This document shows, one piece after another, positions 28,897 through 37,746 of a stretch of 64,000 nucleotides of DNA; the stretch's first letter is position 1, and every line of letters starts with the position of its first letter. The position numbers and the translations under genes were made by a program. The stretch is from positions 25,286 through 89,285 of the forward strand of contig CAJUOU010000006.1 in the NCBI GenBank assembly GCA_910588545.1, in the 5' to 3' direction. The DNA is from an uncultured Christensenellaceae bacterium. Its GTDB lineage: Bacteria > Bacillota > Clostridia > Christensenellales > UBA3700. A model generated the notes under the pieces. The model saw nothing but the letters and a program-made list of their open reading frames with translations. It searched no databases and had not been told where the DNA came from.

Positions 28897-30162
28897 TTAA
28901 ATCTCGCTTTGTCTTAAGGCATTACCGTAAGTAGCACCCTCACTTTTAGCACAAATAATATCGATTTTCGACAGATTTTTTAATGTTTTTACAAAATATC
29001 TGGCTTTTGTAGCACCGCCTGTCATTACGATTTTTTCTATCTTTGTACCCGTAACTTGTTGTAAACGGTTTACTGCAACCACTACTCTTTTTGCAAGTGA
29101 AAAATACACTGTTTTTACCAAATCGTAAATATCGCAATCGGATATACCAAGCTGAGTTTTTATATCTCCCGTCATATCATTTTGGGACATTAATTTGTCT
29201 ACATCAAGTTCGCCAAGCACAGTCGCTCTGTCTATATGCTCATCAATTTCCTTATAGTTTAAATCGTTTTCCGCAACCACACGTTGCACTACAAACAACC
29301 CGTTTATATTGTCAAGCAAACTTACTTTTCCTCCGTTTATCCGCTCATTGGTGTATTTATTTTCAAAAGCTACTTTATCGCAAACAGGTTTATCCAAAAC
29401 TTTACCAAAAAGCAACCACGAGCCGGATGCCAAAAAGGCGGTTTTGCTATCCAATCCCTCCAAGGCGTAAATAGCAGATGCTGTATCGTGCGTTCCGACA
29501 GCAACGACAGGCACATTACAAAACTCCCCATACGCTTGTCCGTCAAAAATTATTTGAGGAAGAACCGAACTATCCAAGCCAAGTTTATCAATCAACTCGT
29601 AATTCCAATCATCCCCTGTTATATTTAACAGCCCTGTTGTACTTGCATTGCTACGTTCTGCACGGATATTTCCCGTCAAGTAATAGGCTAAAAGGTCAGC
29701 AACCAAAGCAATTTTTACCTTTTTATCGGCATACCTGCCGTCACATTTATCCGCATATAATTGATATATGGTATTTATCGGGTTTGGATAAATACCGCTT
29801 ATGCTATATAATTCCTCTTTAGATATCTCGTTATGCAATTTGTAAAAAGCATTTTCGCCGCGTGCGTCACGATAACAATAGGGCATATCTATCAATTTAC
29901 CGTCTTCCCCAATAACGCCATAATCGACACCCCAAGAACATATACCGATAGACTCTATTTTATCATTTTTTATTGTTTTTTTTATCTGTTCCACAATATT
30001 GCCAAACAAATGGTCAATATCCCACCTGTAATGCCCTGCATTATCCAAAGCCGCACAGTGCGGAAACCTTGCAATTTCAGTCAAAGTTATATTTTGATTT
30101 TCTTTTTCCGCAAGCATTATCCTTGCACTAGAAGAGCCCAAATCGATTGCCAAATATTTCAT
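28897..30162 (-). CDS. FGGY-family sugar kinase, rhamnulokinase/fuculokinase-like
   Basis: 421 aa, ASKHA-fold kinase that phosphorylates the ketose made by the isomerase. N-terminal phosphate loop MKYLAIDLGSSSARIML; the central GICSWGVDYGVIG and SASGSWLLFG-type region; C-terminal ATP-site motif IVMTGGATKARYF. It resembles RhaB more than classical FucK. Because it follows fucI and a fuculose-phosphate-type aldolase, L-fuculose is the likeliest substrate. Starts at the aldolase stop (TAATATG). Confidence 0.82.
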   Translation of the reverse strand: MKYLAIDLGSSSARIMLAEKENQNITLTEIARFPHCAALDNAGHYRWDIDHLFGNIVEQIKKTIKNDKIESIGICSWGVDYGVIGEDGKLIDMPYCYRDARGENAFYKLHNEISKEELYSISGIYPNPINTIYQLYADKCDGRYADKKVKIALVADLLAYYLTGNIRAERSNASTTGLLNITGDDWNYELIDKLGLDSSVLPQIIFDGQAYGEFCNVPVVAVGTHDTASAIYALEGLDSKTAFLASGSWLLFGKVLDKPVCDKVAFENKYTNERINGGKVSLLDNINGLFVVQRVVAENDLNYKEIDEHIDRATVLGELDVDKLMSQNDMTGDIKTQLGISDCDIYDLVKTVYFSLAKRVVVAVNRLQQVTGTKIEKIVMTGGATKARYFVKTLKNLSKIDIICAKSEGATYGNALRQSEI

Positions 30163-30163
30163 A

Positions 30164-31417
30164 TTACCACCCGTTAAAAGTCCTATCTATCTCTGCGCTT
30201 TGCTCGTCATTGATAGGCGTAATTTGTGCAATATTGCAAGCTGCTATGATAGAACGTGCGGAATAGTCTGTAACTTCCATTCTGTCAAAAGCTTTTGTTA
30301 GGTTTTTGCCTATTGTTATAACACATTCGTTATTTACTATAGCAAGCGGTTTTGTTACACCCATATTAGCCGCAATATCTTGCGCAGTTACACCACACTC
30401 TAACTGCACTGCGTTTTTAAGCATTATGTAACTTTCAGGTATTAATTTTGCATCAAAATATTTATGCGAAACGCTAAAGCCCATAGTAGCATTAGGCATA
30501 CAAATAAAGCATACTTTTGCCTCTTTGATTTTATCAAAAATTTGCAATGCGATTTTCAAATAATCCGCATTTGTATCGCAGGTATTGTAAAACTTTCCGT
30601 TGCTGTATTTTGCAATATCCGAAGCCTGTATATTATGTCTTCCCACACTATCGGGATTAAACAAAATGTCGCCATTATCCATCCTAACACACAATGTGCC
30701 CAAAGTTGTAGACATTAGTTTTTGATAAAAACTTCTTTTGATAAAGTCTACCATTTGCTTTGCCATTTCGCTTTCTTCTTTTGTGAATTTGCAATTTTGA
30801 GAGTCAATCTTCATGCTGTAATCGCTATGGTTATCGCATTTTTTTACACCGCCCAAAATGCTTGCATTTATCAATGTTGAACACAAATTGTCAAGTGTTT
30901 CATATTTTCTATATGCAATTTCTAAGTCTTTTGCGCCAACTGTTGCGCCGTGATTGTGCATCATTACGCTGTTATATCCTTGGTCGAACTTAGCTTTTAC
31001 AATATCTCCCAAACTCAACGAGCCCGGCAAATCATAGACGCTGTCAGCTACTTCCCCCAAAATCTTATAATAGCAAGGGCAAACACTGCTATCAGGTATT
31101 TTTCTTGCCGTTGCATACGCAACAACACTAGGGGCGTGAGCGTGAACAACCGCCCTTATATCCTCCCTGCATTTGTATATGTTAGAGTGAAAAGGAAGCT
31201 CCATTGACGGGGTATGTTTTCCCTCGATTTTACCGTCCGATTTTACAGTCATTATATCTTCTTCCTTAAGCGTTCCTTTATCCACCCCCGATGGCGTAAT
31301 ATAGATAGTACCCTCGTTATCCATACAAGAAATATTACCGCCGCTTGTTGTCGTAAGCCCGTTATAATAAACTCTGTTTATTGTTTCTAGCACACCGATT
31401 TTTGTGTTTTTTACCAT
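30164..31417 (-). CDS. tandem-domain class II aldolase (L-fuculose-1-phosphate aldolase-like)
   Basis: 417 aa, about twice the FucA length (215 aa), with two class II aldolase/adducin domains. Domain 1 (1-210) keeps the zinc site: SMELPFHS (Glu), VHAHAPS (two His), MHNHGATVGA (His). Domain 2 (215-400) keeps the fold (TLGTLCVRMDNGDILFNPDS, IGKNLTKAFDRMEVTD) but its zinc positions read CMPNA and NNECVIT, so it is probably non-catalytic. Predicted to split fuculose-1-phosphate into dihydroxyacetone phosphate and lactaldehyde. SD GAGAGG. Confidence 0.8.
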   Translation of the reverse strand: MVKNTKIGVLETINRVYYNGLTTTSGGNISCMDNEGTIYITPSGVDKGTLKEEDIMTVKSDGKIEGKHTPSMELPFHSNIYKCREDIRAVVHAHAPSVVAYATARKIPDSSVCPCYYKILGEVADSVYDLPGSLSLGDIVKAKFDQGYNSVMMHNHGATVGAKDLEIAYRKYETLDNLCSTLINASILGGVKKCDNHSDYSMKIDSQNCKFTKEESEMAKQMVDFIKRSFYQKLMSTTLGTLCVRMDNGDILFNPDSVGRHNIQASDIAKYSNGKFYNTCDTNADYLKIALQIFDKIKEAKVCFICMPNATMGFSVSHKYFDAKLIPESYIMLKNAVQLECGVTAQDIAANMGVTKPLAIVNNECVITIGKNLTKAFDRMEVTDYSARSIIAACNIAQITPINDEQSAEIDRTFNGW

Positions 31418-31488
31418 AAATTATCCTCTCTTTTACAAAATACCCTCGATTTTTGATAGGATATTTGCTTTTTAACTAATTTTTTATT

Positions 31489-31519
31489 AAATTTGTGGGC
31501 AATAATTGCCCACAAATTT
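31489..31519 (-). terminator. 14-bp stem-loop just after fucI
   Basis: AAATTTGTGGGCAA (31489-31502) and its complement (31506-31519), touching the fucI stop. There is only a weak U-tract, so partial termination or mRNA stabilisation between fucI and the aldolase is plausible. Confidence 0.55.
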
Positions 31520-33283
31520 TTATTTATATAAAGGTCCATAAGTTTTGCAAGCTCTGTAATCGGCAGACTCTAAATCCTTTGTCCCAAAAGCAGTCCAAGT
31601 ATGCGGTCTGAACAATCTATCCTCGCTGACATTATGCATATTTACAGGTATTCTTAACATAGATGCGATAGTAATCAAATCAGCACCTACATGACCATAA
31701 GCCAATGCTGCGTGATTTGCTCCCCAATTTGCCATTACACTATAAACATCTTTAAATGCACCCTCTCCTGTTAAGTTTGGTACAAACCAAGTTGAAGGCC
31801 AAGTTTTGTCTGTCCTGTTTTGCAAAATAGTATCTACTTCATCAGGTATAACAGCTGTATATCCCTCCGCAATTTGAAGTACGGGACCCAAACCGTCAAT
31901 CATATTTATTCTTACTGCAGTTACAGGCATTTCCGCTATTGTCTTAAAGTTGGAGCTAAATCCGCCTCCTCTAAAATAGTCAAGGTTTGCTTGTGACCAT
32001 GTAACATTATCCATAGTGGCTTTTATATCTTCCTTAGTAATCTTCCACCACTCTTTCATACATGCGTTGCCATTCTCATCCTTGCAAGCACCAATACCAT
32101 CAAGTGCTGCTGCACCACTGTTAATCATGTGAATAAATCCGTTTTTAGCAAGTCCGTCAGGTGTCCAACCCGTAACGCGTTTAACTGCATCCGGAGACCA
32201 ATATGTACGTACATCTGCAAAAATGCTTGCACGGTTGGTAATAAGCTTGTTAATAAGCATTGACATACCATTTAAAGTGTCATTTTCCGTTGCCAAAATA
32301 AACGGCTCTTTTTTACCACGCCAATCAAATGAGGTGTTCATTATAGCTTCCATAAAATCGCCGTTTGGCAATCTGTCAATCCATTGTCTTTGACCTTGGA
32401 AACCACCTGCAATGGCATTTCTTCCATTTGCCTCTTCAGGGAATCCCATTTCCTTAAGTTTAGGGTTGCCAAACATAATATCGTTAACGATAACCGTCAT
32501 TTTTGCAATATACTCCCACAACTTGTCTTTTGTCATTACTATCCTAGGTTTGTTGTAGTCATTGATATCTATACCCTCTTTGCAGTTTGCTTTTATCCAG
32601 CTTAAAGCTTTTTCATACTCTTTTTCGTCATAAATGCCAAGATTGATACGTCTGTCTATTTCCACCATATCAACCCACTCGCTACGAATACCAAAGTATT
32701 GTTGCATTAAGTTTCCGTCCAAGAAAGAGCCCGCAATACCCATAGATACAGCACCCAATCCTACATAAGTTTTGTTTTTCATTTGTCCGACTGCAATAGC
32801 ACACTTTGCAAAAGACAAAATCTTTTGTTTTACATCCTCAGGGATAACAGTGTCGCCAAGGTCTTGAACATCCTTACCGTAAATAGAAAATATCGGTAAA
32901 CCTCTTTGCGCACTTGCTGCAACTGCACAAGCCAAAAATACCGCACCCGGTCTTTCCGTACCATTAAAACCCCAAACTGCCTTTATAGTATTTGGATTGA
33001 TATCTATAACTTCCGTACCATAGCACCAACAAGGTGTAACAGTAAGAGTCGCAACTACATTTTCGGTAGCAAATTGCTCCTCGCATTTGCAAGCCTCTGC
33101 CGAGCCGCCAATGGTTGTGTTTGAAATTACGCACTCAACAGGAGTACCATCACTATAAAAGCAGTTACTTTCGATAAGCGCTTTAGCCGATTTTGCCATA
33201 TTCATTGTTTGTTCTTCCAGACTCTCACGAATGCCACCGCATCTTCCGTCAATAACAGGTCTGATACCAATTTTACATTTCAT
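31520..33283 (-). CDS. fucI: L-fucose isomerase
   Basis: 587 aa, the usual FucI length. Converts L-fucose to L-fuculose in the cytosol with Mn2+. N-terminus IGIRPVIDGRCGGIRESLEEQT is diagnostic; metal ligands lie in the MGIAGSFLDGNLMQQYFGIRSEWVDMVEIDRRI region (Glu and Asp), with further conserved GANHAALAYGHVGADLI. Start at 33283 with SD GGAGA; an upstream TTG/GTG extension would cross the operator-like palindrome. First gene of a four-gene operon with the aldolase, kinase and DUF3781. The transporter for fucose is not in this operon. Confidence 0.95.
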   Translation of the reverse strand: MKCKIGIRPVIDGRCGGIRESLEEQTMNMAKSAKALIESNCFYSDGTPVECVISNTTIGGSAEACKCEEQFATENVVATLTVTPCWCYGTEVIDINPNTIKAVWGFNGTERPGAVFLACAVAASAQRGLPIFSIYGKDVQDLGDTVIPEDVKQKILSFAKCAIAVGQMKNKTYVGLGAVSMGIAGSFLDGNLMQQYFGIRSEWVDMVEIDRRINLGIYDEKEYEKALSWIKANCKEGIDINDYNKPRIVMTKDKLWEYIAKMTVIVNDIMFGNPKLKEMGFPEEANGRNAIAGGFQGQRQWIDRLPNGDFMEAIMNTSFDWRGKKEPFILATENDTLNGMSMLINKLITNRASIFADVRTYWSPDAVKRVTGWTPDGLAKNGFIHMINSGAAALDGIGACKDENGNACMKEWWKITKEDIKATMDNVTWSQANLDYFRGGGFSSNFKTIAEMPVTAVRINMIDGLGPVLQIAEGYTAVIPDEVDTILQNRTDKTWPSTWFVPNLTGEGAFKDVYSVMANWGANHAALAYGHVGADLITIASMLRIPVNMHNVSEDRLFRPHTWTAFGTKDLESADYRACKTYGPLYK

Positions 33284-33305
33284 TTTAATTTCTCCAAAAA
33301 AATAT

Positions 33306-33331
33306 AATGTGCAACTATATAGCTGCACATT
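33306..33331. promoter_or_regulatory. 26-bp palindrome at the fuc promoter, candidate operator
   Basis: AATGTGCA and TGCACATT flank the self-complementary core CTATATAG, with one mismatched pair. It covers the predicted transcription start and ends 22 nt before the fucI ATG, a normal place for a repressor site. The regulator is not identified. Confidence 0.6.
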
Positions 33332-33332
33332 T

Positions 33333-33362
33333 ATTGTAACACTAAAAAATAAAAAACACAAT
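33333..33362 (-). promoter_or_regulatory. promoter of the fuc operon
   Basis: TTGTGT (33357-33362), 17-18-bp spacer and TACAAT (33333-33338) on the minus strand; start would fall within the palindrome. Confidence 0.5.
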
Positions 33363-33428
33363 ACTTAATTTTAAAATTTTTATATAAAATTATGATTTTT
33401 AATATAAAGTCAACTGATTATCGAATAG

Positions 33429-36400
33429 TTATTCCGATTCATCTATAGTAGATAAAGTTTGTTCATTATCTTGTTTGCATTTTTCTATTTTTCTTTTGTG
33501 ATTTCTTAACAAAAAGATAACCAAAATTATCATTCCTACCCCGATAACGACTGCAGTTACTATGGTAACAATTATCCATATCGAATTGTTATTAAACATT
33601 TTTAATTGGTCTATCCTATCGTTATTTATATCATATTGATATGAATAGAAAGATATATTTTGTCCATCAAATACTATCCTGCCGAAAGTAGGATTTTTTA
33701 GTTTAGGCGAGTGGAACATTTTACCTTTGTTGATAAAGTCATCGGTGTTCATATTAAAATCGTAAAACTTATCGCCCGAAGTTCCCATAGTTACATATAA
33801 TACACCGCCGTTATTGTTGTTTATAGGTGCACCTTGTTTGTAAACAGGCGTATCTGTTTTTTTACCCTCGCTGTCCAAAAAGAAACTTTCGCTATAAATA
33901 TGGTCATGACCTTGCAATACGATTTCCACTTTATTGTCGCTGAATAGTTTACTCAAATGCTTACGCATATTAACAATGTCGGTATCATTTTGATGAGGGC
34001 CTGCGGAATAAATTCCTTTGTGCATTCCTACTACAACTAAATTATCTTTATTTGCCTCTAAATCCTGCCTTAGCCAATCGATTTGCTCTAAATTCATATT
34101 GTTTGTATCAAGTACAACAAAATGCACACCTTTATAATCAAATGAATAATAGTTGTTTTTACCCTCAAAGTTATAGTGCAAATCAAGTGCTTGGTATTTT
34201 GACATTACCACATCGCTTTGAGACGGCACATAATCTTGCGGTGCGACAAACTCTGCTACATCGTGATTGCCAGGAGCAATTACTTGTGGCAAACTGCCAA
34301 AAATTTTACCGTTGCAATCCAAATAATTTTGCCATTGGCTCAAATTTCTTCCGTCATCCACTATGTCGCCCAAATTAAACATAAAATCATAGCCGAACTT
34401 GGATGCAGTTAAAGATGCTTTTATCAATTTAGAACTGTTTTCATACGAATTTTTGGTCATAGCCTGCATATCTGTTGTTATCAATATTTCAAATGGTGTT
34501 TTTTCCGCAATATCTGCAGTCTTAAATGTATAAATTTCACTCCAATACCAATTATCGATATCTCCGATTCTGTAAGTATAAACCGTGTTAGCTTTAAGTC
34601 CCGTTAAATTTATTTGATGCCTTGCAATTTCCTTGGTAGTATATGTGGACACAATTCCCAATTCCGCAAGCGGAAAATCTACCGCATAAATTTGCGTTTT
34701 ACCTTTTAGCAAACTGATAGGACTTGTTCCGTCAATAAACGCCTGTCTATCCCCCTCGCAAATTTGCAAATCGGTTGCTGTTATGCTTTTGTCCGTAAAC
34801 CATACGATATTTCTATCTGCATAAACATTTTTGCCCAATGTCATAGTAATCATTGACGGCAACCTACCATCCGTTATACTTGCAGGTCTTTTGTTTCCGT
34901 TTGCATAGTGCGAGTGCTCGTCATTTTCCGAATAAACGACCCTGCTTTCTATCCCCGCTATTCCATCATACGAAACATCTGTAACCAACGAATAGACTAC
35001 ATCGCTCAAGTTACGACCTATACCTTTTGCAATGCTATCCGACAAAATATAAGTCAACTTATCATCTATCATATTGCTTGTAGAGTCATCGGTTTTTAAA
35101 AGTTTTGTCAACAATTTATCCAAATTGAAGTTATCAAGTCTTATTGGAGTTAGCAAAGCATTTATGTTGCTTATCTTATCCGCACTCAAGCCGACTGTCA
35201 AATCGTAATTTGCGGAAAGCACAGCTTTTATTAACTTGGATACTCCGTTGTTACTATCATTGATTTTTTCAACCAAATCGGCAACGAATTTACCCGATTG
35301 CATCCATTCGATAGCATTTTTAAGTCTGTCATTTGCAGGCAAATAAATACCCTCGCCACCTTTTAAATGCGTTGTATAACTATCAACAAACAAATCTTGC
35401 AAAGTATAGTTGCTTTCTATCTCCATATTTATTACACTTTGTGCAAAGTTGTACAAATACGCCCTAAGTTTATCATTTGGCCCTTGCAAAAACTCTTTGT
35501 CACCCGTATAAATGTAGTCTTTTAGTGTTTCGCTTTGAATTTTATCGTACAAATTAAGCAATACAGCTTTTATACTGTCCTTGTCTATTACATTTTTAAT
35601 GAAATTGTACTTAGTAAGACTTTTTTCTATATATCCGTACAAAAGATTCGCAAAATTATCTCTGTCAATCATTTGAATGGTGCTGTTCAAAACATTGTCC
35701 AACATATCAACATACAACCTTTCATTAATGTAAGTTGCCATATCTTTTACTGTTCCGTCAATGCCGATGCCCGTGATGAAAGAAATGTCTTGATTTTTCA
35801 CCAAATAACCATCTTTAAGAAGTAAAGACAAATCAACATCCATTATAGTACAAAGTTTTTGTTTTAAATCACTTGCTCCGTCCGATAAAAATGATATATT
35901 TGTCTCTCTATATTGAGCACCATAACCTACAGGAGAGCCTGTTTCCAAATCGTAAAGATTATATCCGTCATAGTTGCAGTAGCTTGCAATATCATTGGCA
36001 TGCATGTGTCCGCTGAAATTGTATTTTACACCTACTTGTACCAGATAGTCCCTTACTTGTTCCCAATTACTGAACAAATAGTCTTTTGACCATTTTTCTT
36101 GCATTGTAAAGTGCTGCAAAACATTATGATGAGTCAAAGACATAATATTGCCTGTTAAGCTATCTTTTTTTATACTTTCAAGCCAAGTAAATACGCTTGA
36201 GTTTACCTTTCCACCTATTTCGCCCTTAACAACTCCGTCAATCGCTACAAAAGTATTGCCGTCCGCACAATTTGCGACATAGGATAAATCGCCGTCGCCA
36301 AGTTCTTGATTCCAATCGTTCATTGACATATACGAAAACTTGATGTTTTTGGCATTTGTAGATGGTACATATCTGCTTTCCGTCTCATACGGCAAATATT

Positions 36401-37049
36401 TTAAATTGACATTATCAAACTCGTCATTTGCATAATACTCGGCAGCCTCGCCGAATGACATATCTGGATATCCCAACCCTGCAAAGATTTTTGCAAAATC
36501 GTTTCTGTTAACACCCTCGATAGGAGCTCCTTTTAATGTACTGTAATCAGTTGCATTTTTATTTGAAATATCATGATTGCCCGGTATTACGAAAATTTGG
36601 AAATTTTCCTTCCCTTTTGCTCTTATTTTGTTTTGTAAACTTCTAAGTGCGTTAGCAATATCTATAAGTGCTACTCTTTCGCCGTCACTGCTAAGGTCAC
36701 CCGTCACAACCAAATAATCGGGTAAACTGTTTTTCTTGCCTAATGTTTCGTTATCTCCCGCTATATCTGAAAAAAGTTTTTTAAGCACACTACTGCTTTC
36801 TGCAATCAATTTGCTCTCAAGTTTACTTTTGCTTACCATTGCGGAGTTATAGTAATCCTCATTTTTTTGTTTATAACACAAATAAGTCGGATAGTAATGC
36901 AAATCGGTTATATGAACAACTTTAATATCTTTAGCAGCGTTTTCCTCGGCAATAGCAATGCCGAAACAGCTGAAAATCAAGCATAGCAACACGACAGCTA
37001 TTAAGGCTATAGTCATTGTTGATTTATATGTCAACCTAAAATTTTTCAT
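33429..37049 (-). CDS. giant membrane-anchored protein with two metallophosphatase domains
   Basis: 1206 aa. Signal peptide at residues 8-34 and a C-terminal transmembrane helix (IIVTIVTAVVIGVGMIILVIF) with a basic tail, so it is anchored outside the cell. Domain 1 (about 42-380) is a calcineurin-like phosphoesterase: HITDLHYYP, VTGDLSSDG, IPGNHDI, LTHHN, FSGHMHAND. A ~400-residue helical region follows. Near 760 comes an FN3-like purple-acid-phosphatase entry domain (VWFTDKSITATDLQI). Domain 2 (about 860-1130) is a second phosphoesterase: TTDMQAM, NLGDIVDDG, APGNHDV, LQGHDHIYS. All metal ligands look intact in both. Start at 37049 with SD GGGAG; substrates unknown. Confidence 0.75.
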   Translation of the reverse strand: MKNFRLTYKSTMTIALIAVVLLCLIFSCFGIAIAEENAAKDIKVVHITDLHYYPTYLCYKQKNEDYYNSAMVSKSKLESKLIAESSSVLKKLFSDIAGDNETLGKKNSLPDYLVVTGDLSSDGERVALIDIANALRSLQNKIRAKGKENFQIFVIPGNHDISNKNATDYSTLKGAPIEGVNRNDFAKIFAGLGYPDMSFGEAAEYYANDEFDNVNLKYLPYETESRYVPSTNAKNIKFSYMSMNDWNQELGDGDLSYVANCADGNTFVAIDGVVKGEIGGKVNSSVFTWLESIKKDSLTGNIMSLTHHNVLQHFTMQEKWSKDYLFSNWEQVRDYLVQVGVKYNFSGHMHANDIASYCNYDGYNLYDLETGSPVGYGAQYRETNISFLSDGASDLKQKLCTIMDVDLSLLLKDGYLVKNQDISFITGIGIDGTVKDMATYINERLYVDMLDNVLNSTIQMIDRDNFANLLYGYIEKSLTKYNFIKNVIDKDSIKAVLLNLYDKIQSETLKDYIYTGDKEFLQGPNDKLRAYLYNFAQSVINMEIESNYTLQDLFVDSYTTHLKGGEGIYLPANDRLKNAIEWMQSGKFVADLVEKINDSNNGVSKLIKAVLSANYDLTVGLSADKISNINALLTPIRLDNFNLDKLLTKLLKTDDSTSNMIDDKLTYILSDSIAKGIGRNLSDVVYSLVTDVSYDGIAGIESRVVYSENDEHSHYANGNKRPASITDGRLPSMITMTLGKNVYADRNIVWFTDKSITATDLQICEGDRQAFIDGTSPISLLKGKTQIYAVDFPLAELGIVSTYTTKEIARHQINLTGLKANTVYTYRIGDIDNWYWSEIYTFKTADIAEKTPFEILITTDMQAMTKNSYENSSKLIKASLTASKFGYDFMFNLGDIVDDGRNLSQWQNYLDCNGKIFGSLPQVIAPGNHDVAEFVAPQDYVPSQSDVVMSKYQALDLHYNFEGKNNYYSFDYKGVHFVVLDTNNMNLEQIDWLRQDLEANKDNLVVVGMHKGIYSAGPHQNDTDIVNMRKHLSKLFSDNKVEIVLQGHDHIYSESFFLDSEGKKTDTPVYKQGAPINNNNGGVLYVTMGTSGDKFYDFNMNTDDFINKGKMFHSPKLKNPTFGRIVFDGQNISFYSYQYDINNDRIDQLKMFNNNSIWIIVTIVTAVVIGVGMIILVIFLLRNHKRKIEKCKQDNEQTLSTIDESE

Positions 37050-37193
37050 ATACACTCCCGACAAAAATATTATGTAATTTTATTATAGCACAAATATTGT
37101 GTTTTGTACTAGCAAATTATGGCAAATGTTAAATTTTCACATTTATAGCATAATTGTCTTGATTTTTTACAAATAAACTACCAAAAATCGGGG

Positions 37194-37493
37194 TTAATCG
37201 TTAAAAATATCGTAATTTAAGGGATTATAGGGGACTAAAATTTTTTCCTCTTTAGTCCTTTTCATAATATACCATAAGTTTTCATAACGGTCAAAATATA
37301 TTTTTCTTCTTTTTCCGCAAATCAAACAACTATACTCCAAAGCAACCCCAAAACTGCCTTTTGGCGTTGCCAAACTTTTGTTATATACCTTATCTATCAA
37401 ATAAATTTTATCCCCGAAATTGACTTTTAAAGGGCGTATTTCCCCTTTTTCGGTAAAACGAACAATAACTTCGATAGGAATTTTCTCCTGCAT
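37194..37493 (-). CDS. small conserved clostridial protein with CxxC
   Basis: 99 aa. EKIPIEVIVRFTEKGEIRPLKV... resembles a family of short uncharacterised clostridial proteins that begin IPVxVIAxFDxxGxIxPL, rich in beta-strands. A CLICGK pair could bind metal. No signal peptide. Function unknown; I see no operon partner. Confidence 0.55.
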   Translation of the reverse strand: MQEKIPIEVIVRFTEKGEIRPLKVNFGDKIYLIDKVYNKSLATPKGSFGVALEYSCLICGKRRKIYFDRYENLWYIMKRTKEEKILVPYNPLNYDIFND

Positions 37494-37705
37494 ATCTTCC
37501 CCTTGTTATTGTTAGTTTACTCATTTTATCGGTTATTAATATTTAAAATTTTGGTATTTTTTTCATGCAACTTGACAAATAGCATATACTGTAATCCCAA
37601 TAAAATTTATTCGCCATTTTAATACTTCTTAATGCCAATTAGTAGTTTTTTAAGTTTATTAATAATAGTATTATCTATTACTTTATTCTCAATTTTAAGC
37701 ACAAA

Positions 37706-37732
37706 AAAACAACCGACACAGTCGGCTGTTTT
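37706..37732 (-). terminator. terminator after the sialidase-like gene
   Basis: Minus strand stem CAGCCGAC / GTCGGTTG followed by TTTTTTT, 15 nt after the stop. The rest of 37494-37705 is AT-rich with no gene seen. Confidence 0.85.
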
Positions 37733-37746
37733 GCTATTATAAATTA

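Noticed and set aside
33429..37049. Assembly fusion of two separate phosphatase genes
   Set aside because: There is one continuous frame with a single signal peptide at the N-terminus and a single anchor at the C-terminus; no internal SD-ATG with a second signal peptide was found.
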